64,000 bases of DNA from Streptomonospora nanhaiensis (GCF_026642255.1 NZ_CP113264.1:3844001-3908000); one strand, 5' to 3'. Shown: positions 1 to 8,496, counted from the stretch's first letter. Notes: generated from the sequence alone by a model not told the origin. Translations and numbers: made by a program.

Positions 1-9
1 CTGGCCACC

Positions 10-537
10 GTGAACAGCGACCGCCACAGGACGGCACTGTGGGTGTTCATGGCGGTCGTGGTCGCCCACTGGGCCGAACACCTGGTCCAGGCCGCGCAGA
101 TCTACGTCCTGGACTGGCCCGTGCCGGAGGCGCGGGGCGTGCTGGGCATCCCCTTTCCGTGGCTGGTCACCTCCGAGTGGATGCACTACGGCTACGCCCT
201 GATCATGCTGGTCGGGCTGTTCCTGCTCCTGCCGGGGTTCTCCGGGCGCTCCCGCTCCTGGTGGCTCGCCTCCCTCTGGATCCAGGTGTGGCACCACCTG
301 GAACACCTGCTCCTGCTGCTCCAGGCCCTGTCGGGGTCGCACCTGGGCGGAGGGGCCGCGCCGATGAGCCTCATCCAGTTCGTGGTGCCCCGGGTGGAGC
401 TCCACCTGCTGTACAACGCCCTGGTGTTCGCGCCGATGGTCGTGGCGATGTACCTGCACACGCATCCGCGCCCGGACGAGGCGGCGGCGATGTCGTGCGG
501 CTGCGCCGCGGCGCGGGAGGGGGACCCGGTCCGGTGA
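10..537 (+). CDS. His-rich multi-pass membrane protein, function unknown
   Basis: A 175-residue protein with about four hydrophobic segments. Histidine/glutamate motifs sit beside the membrane segments: HWAEHL near residue 20, HHLEHLLLL near 97 and ELHLLYN near 130. Such HxxEH-type clusters in membrane proteins often bind metal, but I do not recognise the family, so this is inference. A short tail contains MSCGCA. The frame is open to the left edge of the window, so the GTG at 10 may not be the true start. It overlaps the next gene by 4 bp (GTGA), which suggests a two-gene operon with a second membrane protein. Confidence 0.7.
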   Translation: MNSDRHRTALWVFMAVVVAHWAEHLVQAAQIYVLDWPVPEARGVLGIPFPWLVTSEWMHYGYALIMLVGLFLLLPGFSGRSRSWWLASLWIQVWHHLEHLLLLLQALSGSHLGGGAAPMSLIQFVVPRVELHLLYNALVFAPMVVAMYLHTHPRPDEAAAMSCGCAAAREGDPVR

Positions 538-974
538 CGCGGCGGGTCGGGAGGGGGCCGGGCCCCTTCGATGTGGTGGTCCTCCTCCTCGCGGTGCTCC
601 TGGTCTGGCTGGGGGCCACCAGCGTGGAGCGGGTCGCGCGGGCTGCCTCGGCAGACGGCGAGCCGGGCACGTTCACCGCGTCCCGGGTGGAGTGCGTGAG
701 CCACCTCGGCCACGAGTCCTGCACCTGCTACGGCACACACCTGCCCGGCGACGGCGGGGCGGCGCGCGAGGACGTCTACCTGCACGGCGCCGACCGGGCC
801 TCCTGTGTCGCCGGCGCCGCCACCCCCTCCTTCGACGTCGGCTCGGCCACACGCGTGTACGGACCCGAGGGGTCGCGCGAGTGGCTGTTCACGGCGGGGA
901 TGATCCTGGCCGGAGCCGCCCTGGGCGTGTGGGCGTCGCGGCCGTGGTGGCCGCGGCGCGGGAGACCGGCCTGA
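534..974 (+). CDS. Small membrane protein, function unknown
   Basis: Starts at a GTG overlapping the TGA of the preceding gene, so the two are probably translationally coupled. The 146-residue product has an N-terminal transmembrane segment (about residues 13-29) and a C-terminal one (about 118-135). Between them is an extracytoplasmic stretch with four cysteines (VECVSHLGHESCTCYGTH and one further on), which could form disulfides. I recognise no domain. The longer frame starting near 39 lies across the upstream gene and is not used. Confidence 0.65.
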   Translation: MTRRVGRGPGPFDVVVLLLAVLLVWLGATSVERVARAASADGEPGTFTASRVECVSHLGHESCTCYGTHLPGDGGAAREDVYLHGADRASCVAGAATPSFDVGSATRVYGPEGSREWLFTAGMILAGAALGVWASRPWWPRRGRPA

Positions 975-1164
975 CCGGGGCCCGGGCGGCCGGGCGGCGC
1001 GTGTCCGACCGGGGCGCCCCCGACGAAAGTCGGTTCGAAGGCCCGTCGGCTCCTCCGGCGGGGGGAGGCGCGCACGGAGCGGCCGACATTAGCCTGCGGA
1101 GGACTCCCGCCGTTCGACCGCGGACGGCGGGCCCCGTACAGAGCCATGTGAGTGGAGAACACCC

Positions 1165-2628
1165 GTGCCCCTTGCCCGAAGCGCCGCGCTGGCCGCAGCC
1201 TCCGGACTGTTGCTCACCGCCTCGGCCGCCCCCGCCTCGGCCGCCCCCGGCCCGGAACCGGAGTGGCGGCTGTGCTCCGAGGTCGCCCGGGGGTGGGACG
1301 AGAGCGACGACCGCACCCTGTGCGCCACCGTTCCGGTGCCCCTGGACCACGGGGATCCCGACGGGCGCACGATCGACATAGCGGTGACCCGTGTGCCCGC
1401 CACCGGGGAGAACGCCTATCCCATCCTGTTCAACCCCGGCGGCCCGGGGCATCAGGGCGTGACCATGCCCGGGCACATCCTCGACAGCGAGGCCGCGGAC
1501 CTGGCGCTGGGCCACGACCTCGTGGGCTTCGATCCGCGCGGCGTGGGCTACAGCAACGCCGTGGAGTGCGATATGGGGGGAGCCGACCCCGACCCCGGCC
1601 TGAGTGACGAGGAGAGTGCACGGCGCGTCGCCGAGGAGCAGAGCCGGATCAACCGCGAATGTCATGCCCACGACCCCGAGCTGGTGGCCTCGCTGACCGC
1701 GGAGAACGTGGCCCGGGACATGGATCTGATCCGTGAGGCACTGGGAGCGGAGACGATCGGTTACTACGGGGTGTCCTGGGGAACCCTGCTCGGCGCCGCC
1801 TACAGGTCGATGTACGACGACCGGGTCGAGGCCATGCTCCTGGACTCGGTGATGTCGCCCGAGGCCAGTGTCACCGTGTTGGACGAGGGGCAGGCCATGG
1901 CGGCCCAGGCCGCGTTCCACCGCTTCACCGACTGGGTGGCCGAGCACGACGGCCACTACGGCCTCGGCACGGAGGCCGACCGCATCCGGGACGAGGTGTA
2001 CGGACTACGGGAAGAACTGACCGAAGAGCCCCGCACCGGCCCCGACGGGACGGTCGCCGACGGCGGCACCGTGACCGCCCTGCTGGCCACCCCCGAACGT
2101 GAATGGCCCGCCAACGCCCGCTCCCTCACCACGCTCCTCGACGGAGGCGTGCCCGAGTGGGGGGTTCGCAACGGGCCCGTCCCCGGCGCCGGTTGGGACG
2201 CCGAACCCAGCGGTTTCGACGCCTTCGCGCAGGTGTCGCTGCTGTGCAACGACTCCGACAGCCCGCGTGACTTCGACCAGGTGTGGCAGAACCGGTTGGA
2301 ACGGGCCGAGCGGTACCCCGTCATGGGCACCCTGGGCTTCTACGAGCACTCCTGTGTCGGGTGGCCCGAGGAGGGTGTGAAACCGGATCTGCGCCGCGGG
2401 GACAGCCCCCTGCAGCTGGTGGGCCACGTCGACGAGATGGTCACCCCGCACGTCTGGGCCCTGGACATGGGGCGGGCCGTCGGCGGAGAGGTCATGAGTG
2501 TGGAGGACGACGGGCACGGAACCCTCTCCGACCTGGACTGCGCCGCGGCGGCCGTCGACTTCTTCACCACCGGGCAGGCCACCACGCAGACGTGTCCGGG
2601 ACCGCCCGCGCCGACCCCCTGGGACTGA
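1165..2628 (+). CDS. Secreted S33-family alpha/beta hydrolase (TAP-like peptidase)
   Basis: Secreted hydrolase of the Streptomyces tripeptidyl-aminopeptidase-like family, 487 residues. A signal peptide with an AAPASA|AP type cleavage region covers about residues 1-27. The oxyanion region reads NPGGPG, the nucleophile elbow is GVSWG near residue 200, and the C-terminal TAP-like domain carries the acid and histidine in GHVDEMVTP and DDGHGT. These are the expected Ser-Asp-His triad positions. The GTG start has a GGAG 8 bp upstream. A strong hairpin follows the stop, so it is probably monocistronic. Substrate is not predictable; the family trims N-terminal peptides or esters. A paralogue lies at 35725-37278. 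Confidence 0.85.
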   Translation: MPLARSAALAAASGLLLTASAAPASAAPGPEPEWRLCSEVARGWDESDDRTLCATVPVPLDHGDPDGRTIDIAVTRVPATGENAYPILFNPGGPGHQGVTMPGHILDSEAADLALGHDLVGFDPRGVGYSNAVECDMGGADPDPGLSDEESARRVAEEQSRINRECHAHDPELVASLTAENVARDMDLIREALGAETIGYYGVSWGTLLGAAYRSMYDDRVEAMLLDSVMSPEASVTVLDEGQAMAAQAAFHRFTDWVAEHDGHYGLGTEADRIRDEVYGLREELTEEPRTGPDGTVADGGTVTALLATPEREWPANARSLTTLLDGGVPEWGVRNGPVPGAGWDAEPSGFDAFAQVSLLCNDSDSPRDFDQVWQNRLERAERYPVMGTLGFYEHSCVGWPEEGVKPDLRRGDSPLQLVGHVDEMVTPHVWALDMGRAVGGEVMSVEDDGHGTLSDLDCAAAAVDFFTTGQATTQTCPGPPAPTPWD

Positions 2629-2638
2629 GTCCGTGTCC

Positions 2639-2664
2639 GCCCACGGCGGTGCGCCGCCGTGGGC
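2639..2664 (+). terminator. Hairpin terminator after the S33 hydrolase
   Basis: An 11-bp perfect stem (GCCCACGGCGG paired with CCGCCGTGGGC) with a 4-nt loop begins 10 bp after the stop codon. There is no U-tract, as is usual in high-GC actinomycetes. Confidence 0.6.
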
Positions 2665-2827
2665 CCGGACCGGCGCCCTGAGGACCCCACCGTGCGCGGT
2701 CCGGAAGCACTCCTCGGTAGCCCACCGTGCCCCGGCCGCCCGCACGGGTTCTTCGCACGGGGCGTGTCCTGGCTGCGGAACGGACGCAGTACGCGAGTTC
2801 ATGACAGCGCGACCTGTCGCTGCGGTG

Positions 2828-3223
2828 CTAGGCGCAGCGCGGGCACACGCCCGAGAGCTCGAAGGAGTAGTCCAGGGACTCGAACCCGCTGTCGCGCCGC
2901 ACGCGGTCGGCGACCGCCGCCAGTTCGTCCGCCTGCGCGACGTCCTCCACCCGGCCGCAGACGCGGCACAGCAGGTGGTGGTGGCGGAAGGAGGTCCTGC
3001 ACAGACGGTAGAGGCGCTCTCCGCCGGTTGAGTGGAGGGTGTCGAGGACGCCCTCCTGGGCCAGCCGGTGGAGGGTGCGGTAGACGGTGGACAGGCTGGG
3101 CGGCCCGGGGCCGCTCGAACGCCTCCCGCCGAGGGCGGCGTGGATCTCCTGGCAGCTGCGGAAGTGCGTGCTCCGGTCCAGCGCACCGAGGACGACGTCG
3201 TCGTACTGGGACACCCTGGGCAT
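2828..3223 (-). CDS. zur: Fur-family regulator, Zur-like
   Basis: A 131-residue Fur-superfamily repressor. The N-terminal winged helix contains the STVYRTLHRL recognition segment. The metal-binding half has HHHLLCRVCGRVEDV and ends in a CPRC pair, giving the CxxC...CxxC structural zinc site and His-rich regulatory site typical of Zur proteins. The start ATG at 3223 matches the short N-terminus of actinobacterial Zur. A 17-bp box of the Zur/Fur type lies about 120 bp upstream, consistent with autoregulation. It is probably a zinc-responsive repressor. Zur rather than Fur is favoured because iron control in actinomycetes is mostly through DmdR/IdeR proteins. Confidence 0.82.
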   Translation of the reverse strand: MPRVSQYDDVVLGALDRSTHFRSCQEIHAALGGRRSSGPGPPSLSTVYRTLHRLAQEGVLDTLHSTGGERLYRLCRTSFRHHHLLCRVCGRVEDVAQADELAAVADRVRRDSGFESLDYSFELSGVCPRCA

Positions 3224-3344
3224 CTCAGCCGACCGCCCGGGGGCTTCTCGCGGCGGGGGGCACGCTCGCGGGTCCCGGCGTCCTGCGCCGTAGCTCCCTT
3301 GCTCCGGTCACGTCACGGTCCTCCGGTCCTGTGACACAGACTGT

Positions 3345-3361
3345 ATGGAAATGATTTTCAT
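3345..3361. promoter_or_regulatory. Zur/Fur-type operator
   Basis: ATGGAAATGATTTTCAT is a 17-bp near-perfect palindrome (7 of 8 pairs match around a central G) and closely resembles the actinobacterial Zur box TGAAAATGATTTTCA. It lies upstream of the Zur-like gene in an AT-rich patch of otherwise very GC-rich sequence. Confidence 0.7.
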
Positions 3362-3543
3362 AACCGTACCATGACCGCGCCCGTACCCCCTCAAAACCCC
3401 CGCCGTAGGCGCACTTGACGTCTCCCGGGGGCGGCCGTCCCCGGTCGCGTCCGCCGGCGGACGTACGCGGCCTCCCGGAACATGCCAGGGGCCGGGCCGT
3501 GCCCACGGACCCCACCGCCCGGGACGGACGCCCCGGGCCGGTG

Positions 3544-3984
3544 TCAGGCTCCGAAGGAGGTCAGCGCCCCCCGGTCGTCGAACCCCGCGCCCGGCGCCCA
3601 GGCGATCTCCCAGCGGTTGCCCTCGGGGTCCGCGACGTAGGCGGACCGCCCTCCCCAGGGGCGCTCCACCGGTTCGGCCACGACCGCGGCGCCGGCCCGG
3701 ACCGCGGCCGCGAACGACTCGTCCACCTGCTCGGGGCCGTCCACGTTGCAGGCGAGGGTGAACCCGGACCACCCGGCCGGGGCGGGGGCCCCGTCCGCCG
3801 CCTCGGCGGCCAGGTCCTCCAGGGGGTACAGGGACAGCAGCACCCCGCCCAGGAGGAAGCCCGACCAGCCGTCACCGCTGGACTCCACCTCCTCCCATCC
3901 CAGGGCCCGGTAGAACCGGCGGAGCCCGGGCATGTCGCGGGCGCCGAGTGTCACCACGGTCAGACGCGCAGGAATGTCGGTCAT
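3544..3984 (-). CDS. VOC-superfamily (glyoxalase/bleomycin-resistance-like) protein
   Basis: A 146-residue protein with the two beta-alpha-beta-beta-beta halves of the vicinal-oxygen-chelate fold. The first half begins LTVVTLGARDMPGLRRFYRALGWE, and the second ends in DPEGNRWEIAWAPGAGFDD. The DPEGN turn with its following W-E position is the usual second-half metal-ligand region. Members are metal-dependent lyases, dioxygenases or drug-binding proteins; the substrate cannot be told from sequence. It is a single gene, upstream of the Zur locus and on the same strand. Confidence 0.75.
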   Translation of the reverse strand: MTDIPARLTVVTLGARDMPGLRRFYRALGWEEVESSGDGWSGFLLGGVLLSLYPLEDLAAEAADGAPAPAGWSGFTLACNVDGPEQVDESFAAAVRAGAAVVAEPVERPWGGRSAYVADPEGNRWEIAWAPGAGFDDRGALTSFGA

Positions 3985-4109
3985 GCCCGGAGACTAACGC
4001 GGCGGGGCCGTGCGCGTCCTCCACGACGGGGCGCCCTTCCCCGGGCGGTCCGCGCCGGAGGGTGTCCGCGTGAAGCGGGGCGGGGACCGGACCCGTCGGC
4101 CGCGGCCGG

Positions 4110-4206
4110 TGCCGACGACGCGGAAGCGGTTGCCCTCGGGGGGCGGTGAGCACGACGAGGCCCGGGTCGTCCGGACAGAGGGCCCGGTCGACGCGTTCGG
4201 CGCTCC
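4110..4206 (-). pseudogene. Decayed C-terminal fragment of a second VOC protein
   Basis: The minus strand reads VDRALCPDDPGLVVLTAP, then shifts frame to PEGNRFRVVG, which together resemble the end of a VOC/glyoxalase-like domain. The break falls in a run of Cs; removing one C restores the frame. No intact N-terminal half is visible. Evidence is short, so this is tentative. Confidence 0.35.
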
Positions 4207-4242
4207 GGCCCGGGATTCGCGGCCCGCCCCCTCCACATTGAG

Positions 4243-4272
4243 ATGTTCTCAGCATCCAGATTTTATGAGTAT
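4243..4272 (+). promoter_or_regulatory. Promoter/operator motif shared with the histidine-phosphatase gene
   Basis: A 30-bp element beginning ATGTT, containing CATC-N2-GAT and ending in TGAGTAT, lies 150 bp upstream of the regulator-PPDK operon. A second copy in the same orientation relative to its gene lies at 8467-8496 (22 of 30 positions identical). GAGTAT resembles the -10 of stress sigma factors (GGGTAT), and the central inverted CATC/GATG could bind a regulator. Confidence 0.5.
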
Positions 4273-4421
4273 CCTGATGGCGTTGGCACGGAGGAAGGGG
4301 TGGTGATGGTCCGACAGGATCGGGCACGGCGGCGGGGGCCCGCCCGCACGAGCGCGGCGAAGGCGCGGCCCGCGGGACACGGCCGGAGGACCGGCGGCGC
4401 ACGGCCCCGGGCGGTCCGCAC

Positions 4422-5042
4422 ATGAGCGGCCCCGCGATGACCGGCGCCGACCTGCTGGTGCTGCACGCCCTGCGCTGCGGCGGCCACTCCGGGCCCTCCC
4501 GCGTGGCCGCGACCACGGGCCTGGCCGCATCCGAGGCCGAGTCCGAACTGATCGACCTGGCGGTCGCCGGCCTGGTGACCCGCACGGCCGGCGACTTCGG
4601 CGGGTGGAGCCTGACGGAGGCCGGCCGCGCGGCGGACGCCGAGCGGATCACCTGGGAGCTGGAGGCTGCCGGCGCCCGCACCGCCGTGACGGCGGCCTAC
4701 GAGGACTTCCTCGTGCTCAACCCCGAACTGCTCGACCTCTGCACGGCCTGGCAGCTGCGGTCCGTCGACGGCGTCATGACCGTCAACGACCACGGCGACC
4801 CGTCCTACGACGCCCGCGTCCTGGCCGCGTTCGCCGGGTTGGACCGGCGGGCCTCCGCCGTCTGCGCCGACCTGGCCGCCGCGCTGCCCCGGTTCGGCCG
4901 CTACCGGACCCGCCTCGCCGGGGCCCTCGAACGCGCCCGGGCCGGAGCCCTGGAGCACGTGACCGACACCACCGCGTCCTACCACACCGTGTGGGCCGAG
5001 CTCCACGAGGACCTGCTCGCCACCCTGGGGATCCCCCGATGA
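4422..5042 (+). CDS. Winged-helix regulator coupled to a PPDK-like gene
   Basis: A 206-residue protein. Its first 70 residues look like a winged-helix DNA-binding domain (LLVLHALRCGG, AATTGLAASEAESELIDLAVAGLV, then a beta wing GGWSLTEAGR). The rest is alpha-helical with conserved-looking acidic/aromatic positions (LNPELLDLCTAWQLR, VNDHGDPSYDARVL). The stop overlaps the ATG of the PPDK-like gene (ATGA), so the products are made together. It may sense a metabolite for, or act as a protein partner of, that enzyme; this is inferred from coupling only. Related small regulators sit next to PPDK fragments in other actinobacteria. Confidence 0.7.
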   Translation: MSGPAMTGADLLVLHALRCGGHSGPSRVAATTGLAASEAESELIDLAVAGLVTRTAGDFGGWSLTEAGRAADAERITWELEAAGARTAVTAAYEDFLVLNPELLDLCTAWQLRSVDGVMTVNDHGDPSYDARVLAAFAGLDRRASAVCADLAAALPRFGRYRTRLAGALERARAGALEHVTDTTASYHTVWAELHEDLLATLGIPR

Positions 5043-6673
5043 GGTGGGTGCGCCCCCTCTCGGCGGGGACCCGGGGGACGGCGCGGACACTGGGCGCCAA
5101 GGCGCACGGCCTGGTGCTCCTGCACCGCCTCGGCCTGCGGGTGCCCCCGGCGTTCGTCGTCACCACGCAGGCATGCCGCGCCTTCCTGCGCGACGGGCGC
5201 CTCCCCGAGGGCCTGGACGGGGAGCTCGCGGCCGCCGTGGGCGGCCTCGAAGCCGCCACGGGTCGCCGCTTCGGCGGGCCGCGGCTGCCGTTGGCGGTGT
5301 CCGTGCGCTCCGGGGCCGGTGTGTCGATGCCCGGCATGATGGACACGGTCCTCAACCTCGGCCTCACGGACGGGGCCGCCGCCGGGCTGGCCGCCGAGAC
5401 GGGCGACCCCCGGTTCGCGCTGGGCTCGCGGCTGCGGTTCCTGTCCACCCTCGCCTCCGCGCTCACGGACGCGGACGGCGCCGGCACCGCCCCCGGCGGA
5501 GCCCCCGCGCAGGGGGACACCGACGACGGGGAGGCCGACCCCGCCGGTGCGATCGCGGAGCTCCAGGAACGTATCGGGCGGCGCCTGGGCCGGCCGGTCC
5601 CCGACGAGGCGGCCGCGCAGCTGGAGCTGGCGGTGGGGGCCGTGTTCTCCTCCTGGGAGTCCCCGCGCGCACGCACCTACCGCGACCTGCACGGCATCCC
5701 GCACGACCTGGGCACCGCCGTGGTCGTGCAGGCGATGGTGTTCGGCAACCGCGACGGTCGCAGCGGCAGCGGGGTCGCGTTCAGCCGCGATCCCGACACC
5801 GGTGGGAACGCCCCCTTCGGCGAGGTCCTGTGCGGCCGCCAGGGCGATGACGTCGTCTCCGGCAGGGCGGCGACCCGGCCCCTGCGCGAACTCGCCGACC
5901 GGGAGCCGGCCGTGTGGGCGGGCCTGCTCGACGCCCTGGGCCGGATCGAGGAGCACTACCGGGACGCGTGCTACGTCGAGTTCACCTTCCAGTCCGGCGA
6001 ACTGTGGCTGCTGCAGGTCCGGCCGGGCCGGTTCGTCGGGGCCGCAGCCGTGCGCGTGGCCACCGAACTCGCGGACGAGGGCGCGATCGGACGCCGCGAG
6101 GCGCTGCTCAGGGTCTCGCCGCACCACCTGCGGCACGTGCGCACGCCACGGCTGGACCCGGCCGGGGAGGCCGACGTGCTGGCCCGGGGGCTGGGCGCGT
6201 GTCCCGGGATCGCTGTCGGCGGGGTGGCCACCACCTCCGAGGCGGCGGTGCGCATGGCCGCGGACGGACCGGTGGTCCTCGTGCGTCCGGAGACCTCCCC
6301 GCACGACATGCGCGGCCTGGCCGCCGCCGCGGGGGTCGTCACCGCGCGCGGGGGTCCGGCCAGCCACGCCGCGGTCGTCGCGCGCGCGATGGGCAAGCCG
6401 GCCGTCGTAGGGGTCGCCGGCCTGTCCGTGGGAGCCGATTGGATGGAGGTCGGTGGACGCACGCTGGGCGAGGGCAGCGTCGTCACCGTCGACGGCACGG
6501 GCGGCGAGGTCGCCCTCGGGCGCCCCCGCATCATCGTGACCGCGGCCGACGAGCACCTCCACCGGCTGCTCGCGTGGGCCGACGACGTGTCGGGGGACCG
6601 CTCCGGAGGCGACGAGGCCGACCGCCTCGAAGCCGCCCGTGCCGTGCTCGGGCGCGGCCGGCGCCGCGGCTGA
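5039..6673 (+). CDS. PPDK-like protein lacking the PEP/pyruvate-binding barrel
   Basis: 544 residues homologous to the first 60% of pyruvate, phosphate dikinase. The N-terminal ATP-grasp region has LGAKAHGLVLLHRLGLRVPP and SVRSGAGVSMPGMMDTVLNLGL. The central swivelling domain has GGPASHAAVVARAMGKPAVVG with the phosphorylatable His at residue 443, close to its place in full enzymes. Full PPDK is about 870-900 residues; the C-terminal PEP/pyruvate TIM barrel is absent and the protein ends about 100 residues after the His. It could therefore phosphorylate itself from ATP but could not form PEP alone. The start ATG overlaps the regulator stop. There is no sign of frameshift, so this looks like a purposeful two-domain protein. 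Confidence 0.85.
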   Translation: MRWVRPLSAGTRGTARTLGAKAHGLVLLHRLGLRVPPAFVVTTQACRAFLRDGRLPEGLDGELAAAVGGLEAATGRRFGGPRLPLAVSVRSGAGVSMPGMMDTVLNLGLTDGAAAGLAAETGDPRFALGSRLRFLSTLASALTDADGAGTAPGGAPAQGDTDDGEADPAGAIAELQERIGRRLGRPVPDEAAAQLELAVGAVFSSWESPRARTYRDLHGIPHDLGTAVVVQAMVFGNRDGRSGSGVAFSRDPDTGGNAPFGEVLCGRQGDDVVSGRAATRPLRELADREPAVWAGLLDALGRIEEHYRDACYVEFTFQSGELWLLQVRPGRFVGAAAVRVATELADEGAIGRREALLRVSPHHLRHVRTPRLDPAGEADVLARGLGACPGIAVGGVATTSEAAVRMAADGPVVLVRPETSPHDMRGLAAAAGVVTARGGPASHAAVVARAMGKPAVVGVAGLSVGADWMEVGGRTLGEGSVVTVDGTGGEVALGRPRIIVTAADEHLHRLLAWADDVSGDRSGGDEADRLEAARAVLGRGRRRG

Positions 6674-6828
6674 GACCGTTCGCGCCGTCCGGCGGCAGGG
6701 CCGCCCACGGGGCGGTCCGCACCGGCCGCCGCACCGCCCCGTCCCCCCGGCCGGGAACTTGGTAGGGTGCGCTGGTCGCACCGCGCGAAGAGGTGCGGCG
6801 CCGCTCGAGGGAGAGGGGCCCGGCGGGG

Positions 6829-7701
6829 ATGCAGGCGTCGAAGGTCTCGCACGCGATGGCCGCGGCCGTGTCGGTCGCCTCGTCACTCGGCCTGGCGACG
6901 GACGACGCGATCGTCCTCCACGACTCGAACAAGCTCACCCTGCGGCTGCTGCCCTGCGACGTGCTGGCCCGGGTGGCGCCTGCGGCGGACCAGGTCGCGC
7001 AGTTCGAGGTCGACCTCTCCCTGCGCCTCGTCGGCTCCGGGTGCCCCGTGGCAGCGCTCGACCCCCGGGTGGAGCCGCGTGTCCACGAGCGCGACGGCTT
7101 CGTGGTCACGCTCTGGACCTACTACGAGCCCGTGGCGCCCCGTGAGGTCCCGCCGGCCGACTATGCCGCCGCGCTCGGGCGGCTGCACGCCGGCATGCGC
7201 GGGCTCGACGTCCCGGCTCCGCACTTCACGGACCGGGTCGAAGAGGCCCGGCGGCTCGTGGCCGACCGCGACCGCACCCCGGCGCTGGCCGACGCCGACC
7301 GGGACCTGCTCGGCGACACGCTGCGGAGCCTGGGGCGGGTGGTGGGCGAGCGCGGCGGCGCCGCGCAGCTGCTGCACGGGGAGCCGCACCCGGGCAACGT
7401 GCTCGCCACGCGGAGCGGGCCGGTGTTCGTCGACCTGGAGACGTGCTGCCGCGGACCCGTCGTCTTCGACCTCGCCCATGCGCCCGAAGAGGTCGGCGAG
7501 CACTACCCCGGCGTCGACCACGAGCTGTTGCGCCGGTGCCGGATCCTCGTGCTGGCGATGGTCACGGCGTGGCGCTGGGACCGGGAGGACCGGTTCCCGG
7601 ACGGGCGCAGGCTGGGCGAGGAGTGGCTCGGCCGGATCCGGACGGCACTGGGCCACGACGGGCCGGACCCCCGTGGCCGGGAGCGGCCCCTTTCGTCGTA
7701 G
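6829..7701 (+). CDS. APH-family phosphotransferase
   Basis: About 290 residues with the aminoglycoside-phosphotransferase/choline-kinase fold. The catalytic loop reads LLHGEPHPGNVL and the metal-binding segment FVDLETCCRGPVVFDLA. Members phosphorylate hydroxyls on antibiotics or small metabolites; no specific antibiotic can be assigned. The ATG at 6829 is preferred, but a GTG at 6793 is in frame. It is transcribed away from the PPDK operon and ends 63 bp from a convergent phosphatase gene. Confidence 0.75.
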   Translation: MQASKVSHAMAAAVSVASSLGLATDDAIVLHDSNKLTLRLLPCDVLARVAPAADQVAQFEVDLSLRLVGSGCPVAALDPRVEPRVHERDGFVVTLWTYYEPVAPREVPPADYAAALGRLHAGMRGLDVPAPHFTDRVEEARRLVADRDRTPALADADRDLLGDTLRSLGRVVGERGGAAQLLHGEPHPGNVLATRSGPVFVDLETCCRGPVVFDLAHAPEEVGEHYPGVDHELLRRCRILVLAMVTAWRWDREDRFPDGRRLGEEWLGRIRTALGHDGPDPRGRERPLSS

Positions 7702-7764
7702 CCGGTCGGCCGCCGGCGCCGGGATCCGCCTCGGTCCCGGACCCGCCCGTCCGCGGGCGTGCCC

Positions 7765-8352
7765 TCAGGGCCGTACGCCGGGCCCGAACCCCGTCCAGCG
7801 CAGTTCGGGCGGGAGGTGGCCCATGTCGTTGTACGCCAGCACCGTGGATCCCGCGCCGTCGCGGTACTCGATCACGGTGAGCGCCGTGTTCGCGCAGTTC
7901 AGCCCGATCCAGCGCGCGGGCGGCGCGTCGAGGGCGTGCCTCACCAGCCAGGCCGCCGGGTAGGCGTGGGTGACCAGGACCTCGTGGGTCACGGTGTCGG
8001 CGGGACGGGCGAACCTGCGGACGAGGGCGTCCGCGAGCTCCCTGCCCGAGGCGGCCTCCGCGGCGTCGTACCCGTCGAAGAACCCGGCCCACCCGGGGGG
8101 CGGCTCGTCCGGCACGTACGGGACGTGGTCGACCAGTTCGGCCGCCTCCCGCACGGCGGCCCCGCCCAGGCGCCCGCCGATGATCCGGGCGGAGCGCTCC
8201 GCGCGGGCGAGGGGCGAGTGCCACACGGCGTCGACCGGCAGGGGGGCCAGGCGCTCCCCGAGCAGTTCCGACTGCCGCCGCCCGGCGTCGGTCAGCTCCC
8301 CGAAGGGGTCCGCCTCGCCGTGCCGCACCACGTACAAGTGCCGAGTCGCCAT
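7765..8352 (-). CDS. Histidine phosphatase family protein
   Basis: 195 residues of the phosphoglycerate-mutase-like histidine phosphatase superfamily. The phospho-acceptor motif VVRHGEADP is at residues 8-16, HSPLARAERSARII follows, and the second catalytic histidine is in VLVTHAYPAAWLV. The start ATG at 8352 fits the conserved N-terminus; upstream in-frame sequence is not family-like. It shares an upstream 30-bp promoter motif with the PPDK operon, hinting at common control. The substrate is unknown. Confidence 0.82.
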   Translation of the reverse strand: MATRHLYVVRHGEADPFGELTDAGRRQSELLGERLAPLPVDAVWHSPLARAERSARIIGGRLGGAAVREAAELVDHVPYVPDEPPPGWAGFFDGYDAAEAASGRELADALVRRFARPADTVTHEVLVTHAYPAAWLVRHALDAPPARWIGLNCANTALTVIEYRDGAGSTVLAYNDMGHLPPELRWTGFGPGVRP

Positions 8353-8466
8353 CGTCGAACCGTGCTCCCCACCGTTTCGCGTCCGGGGTACGGCGGCCCC
8401 CGCGCGGCCCCGGGGCGCGGGGCGCCGCGTCGGGGTCGGGCGGAGCTCCGGCACCCCGAAATTCCC

Positions 8467-8496
8467 ATACTCACAACATCCAGATGACAATAACAT
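8467..8496 (-). promoter_or_regulatory. Second copy of the shared promoter/operator motif
   Basis: Read on the minus strand it starts ATGTT, contains a perfect CATC-TG-GATG inverted repeat and ends in TGTGAGTAT, 115 bp before the phosphatase start. Twenty-two of 30 positions match the copy at 4243-4272, with both ends fully conserved. Confidence 0.5.
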
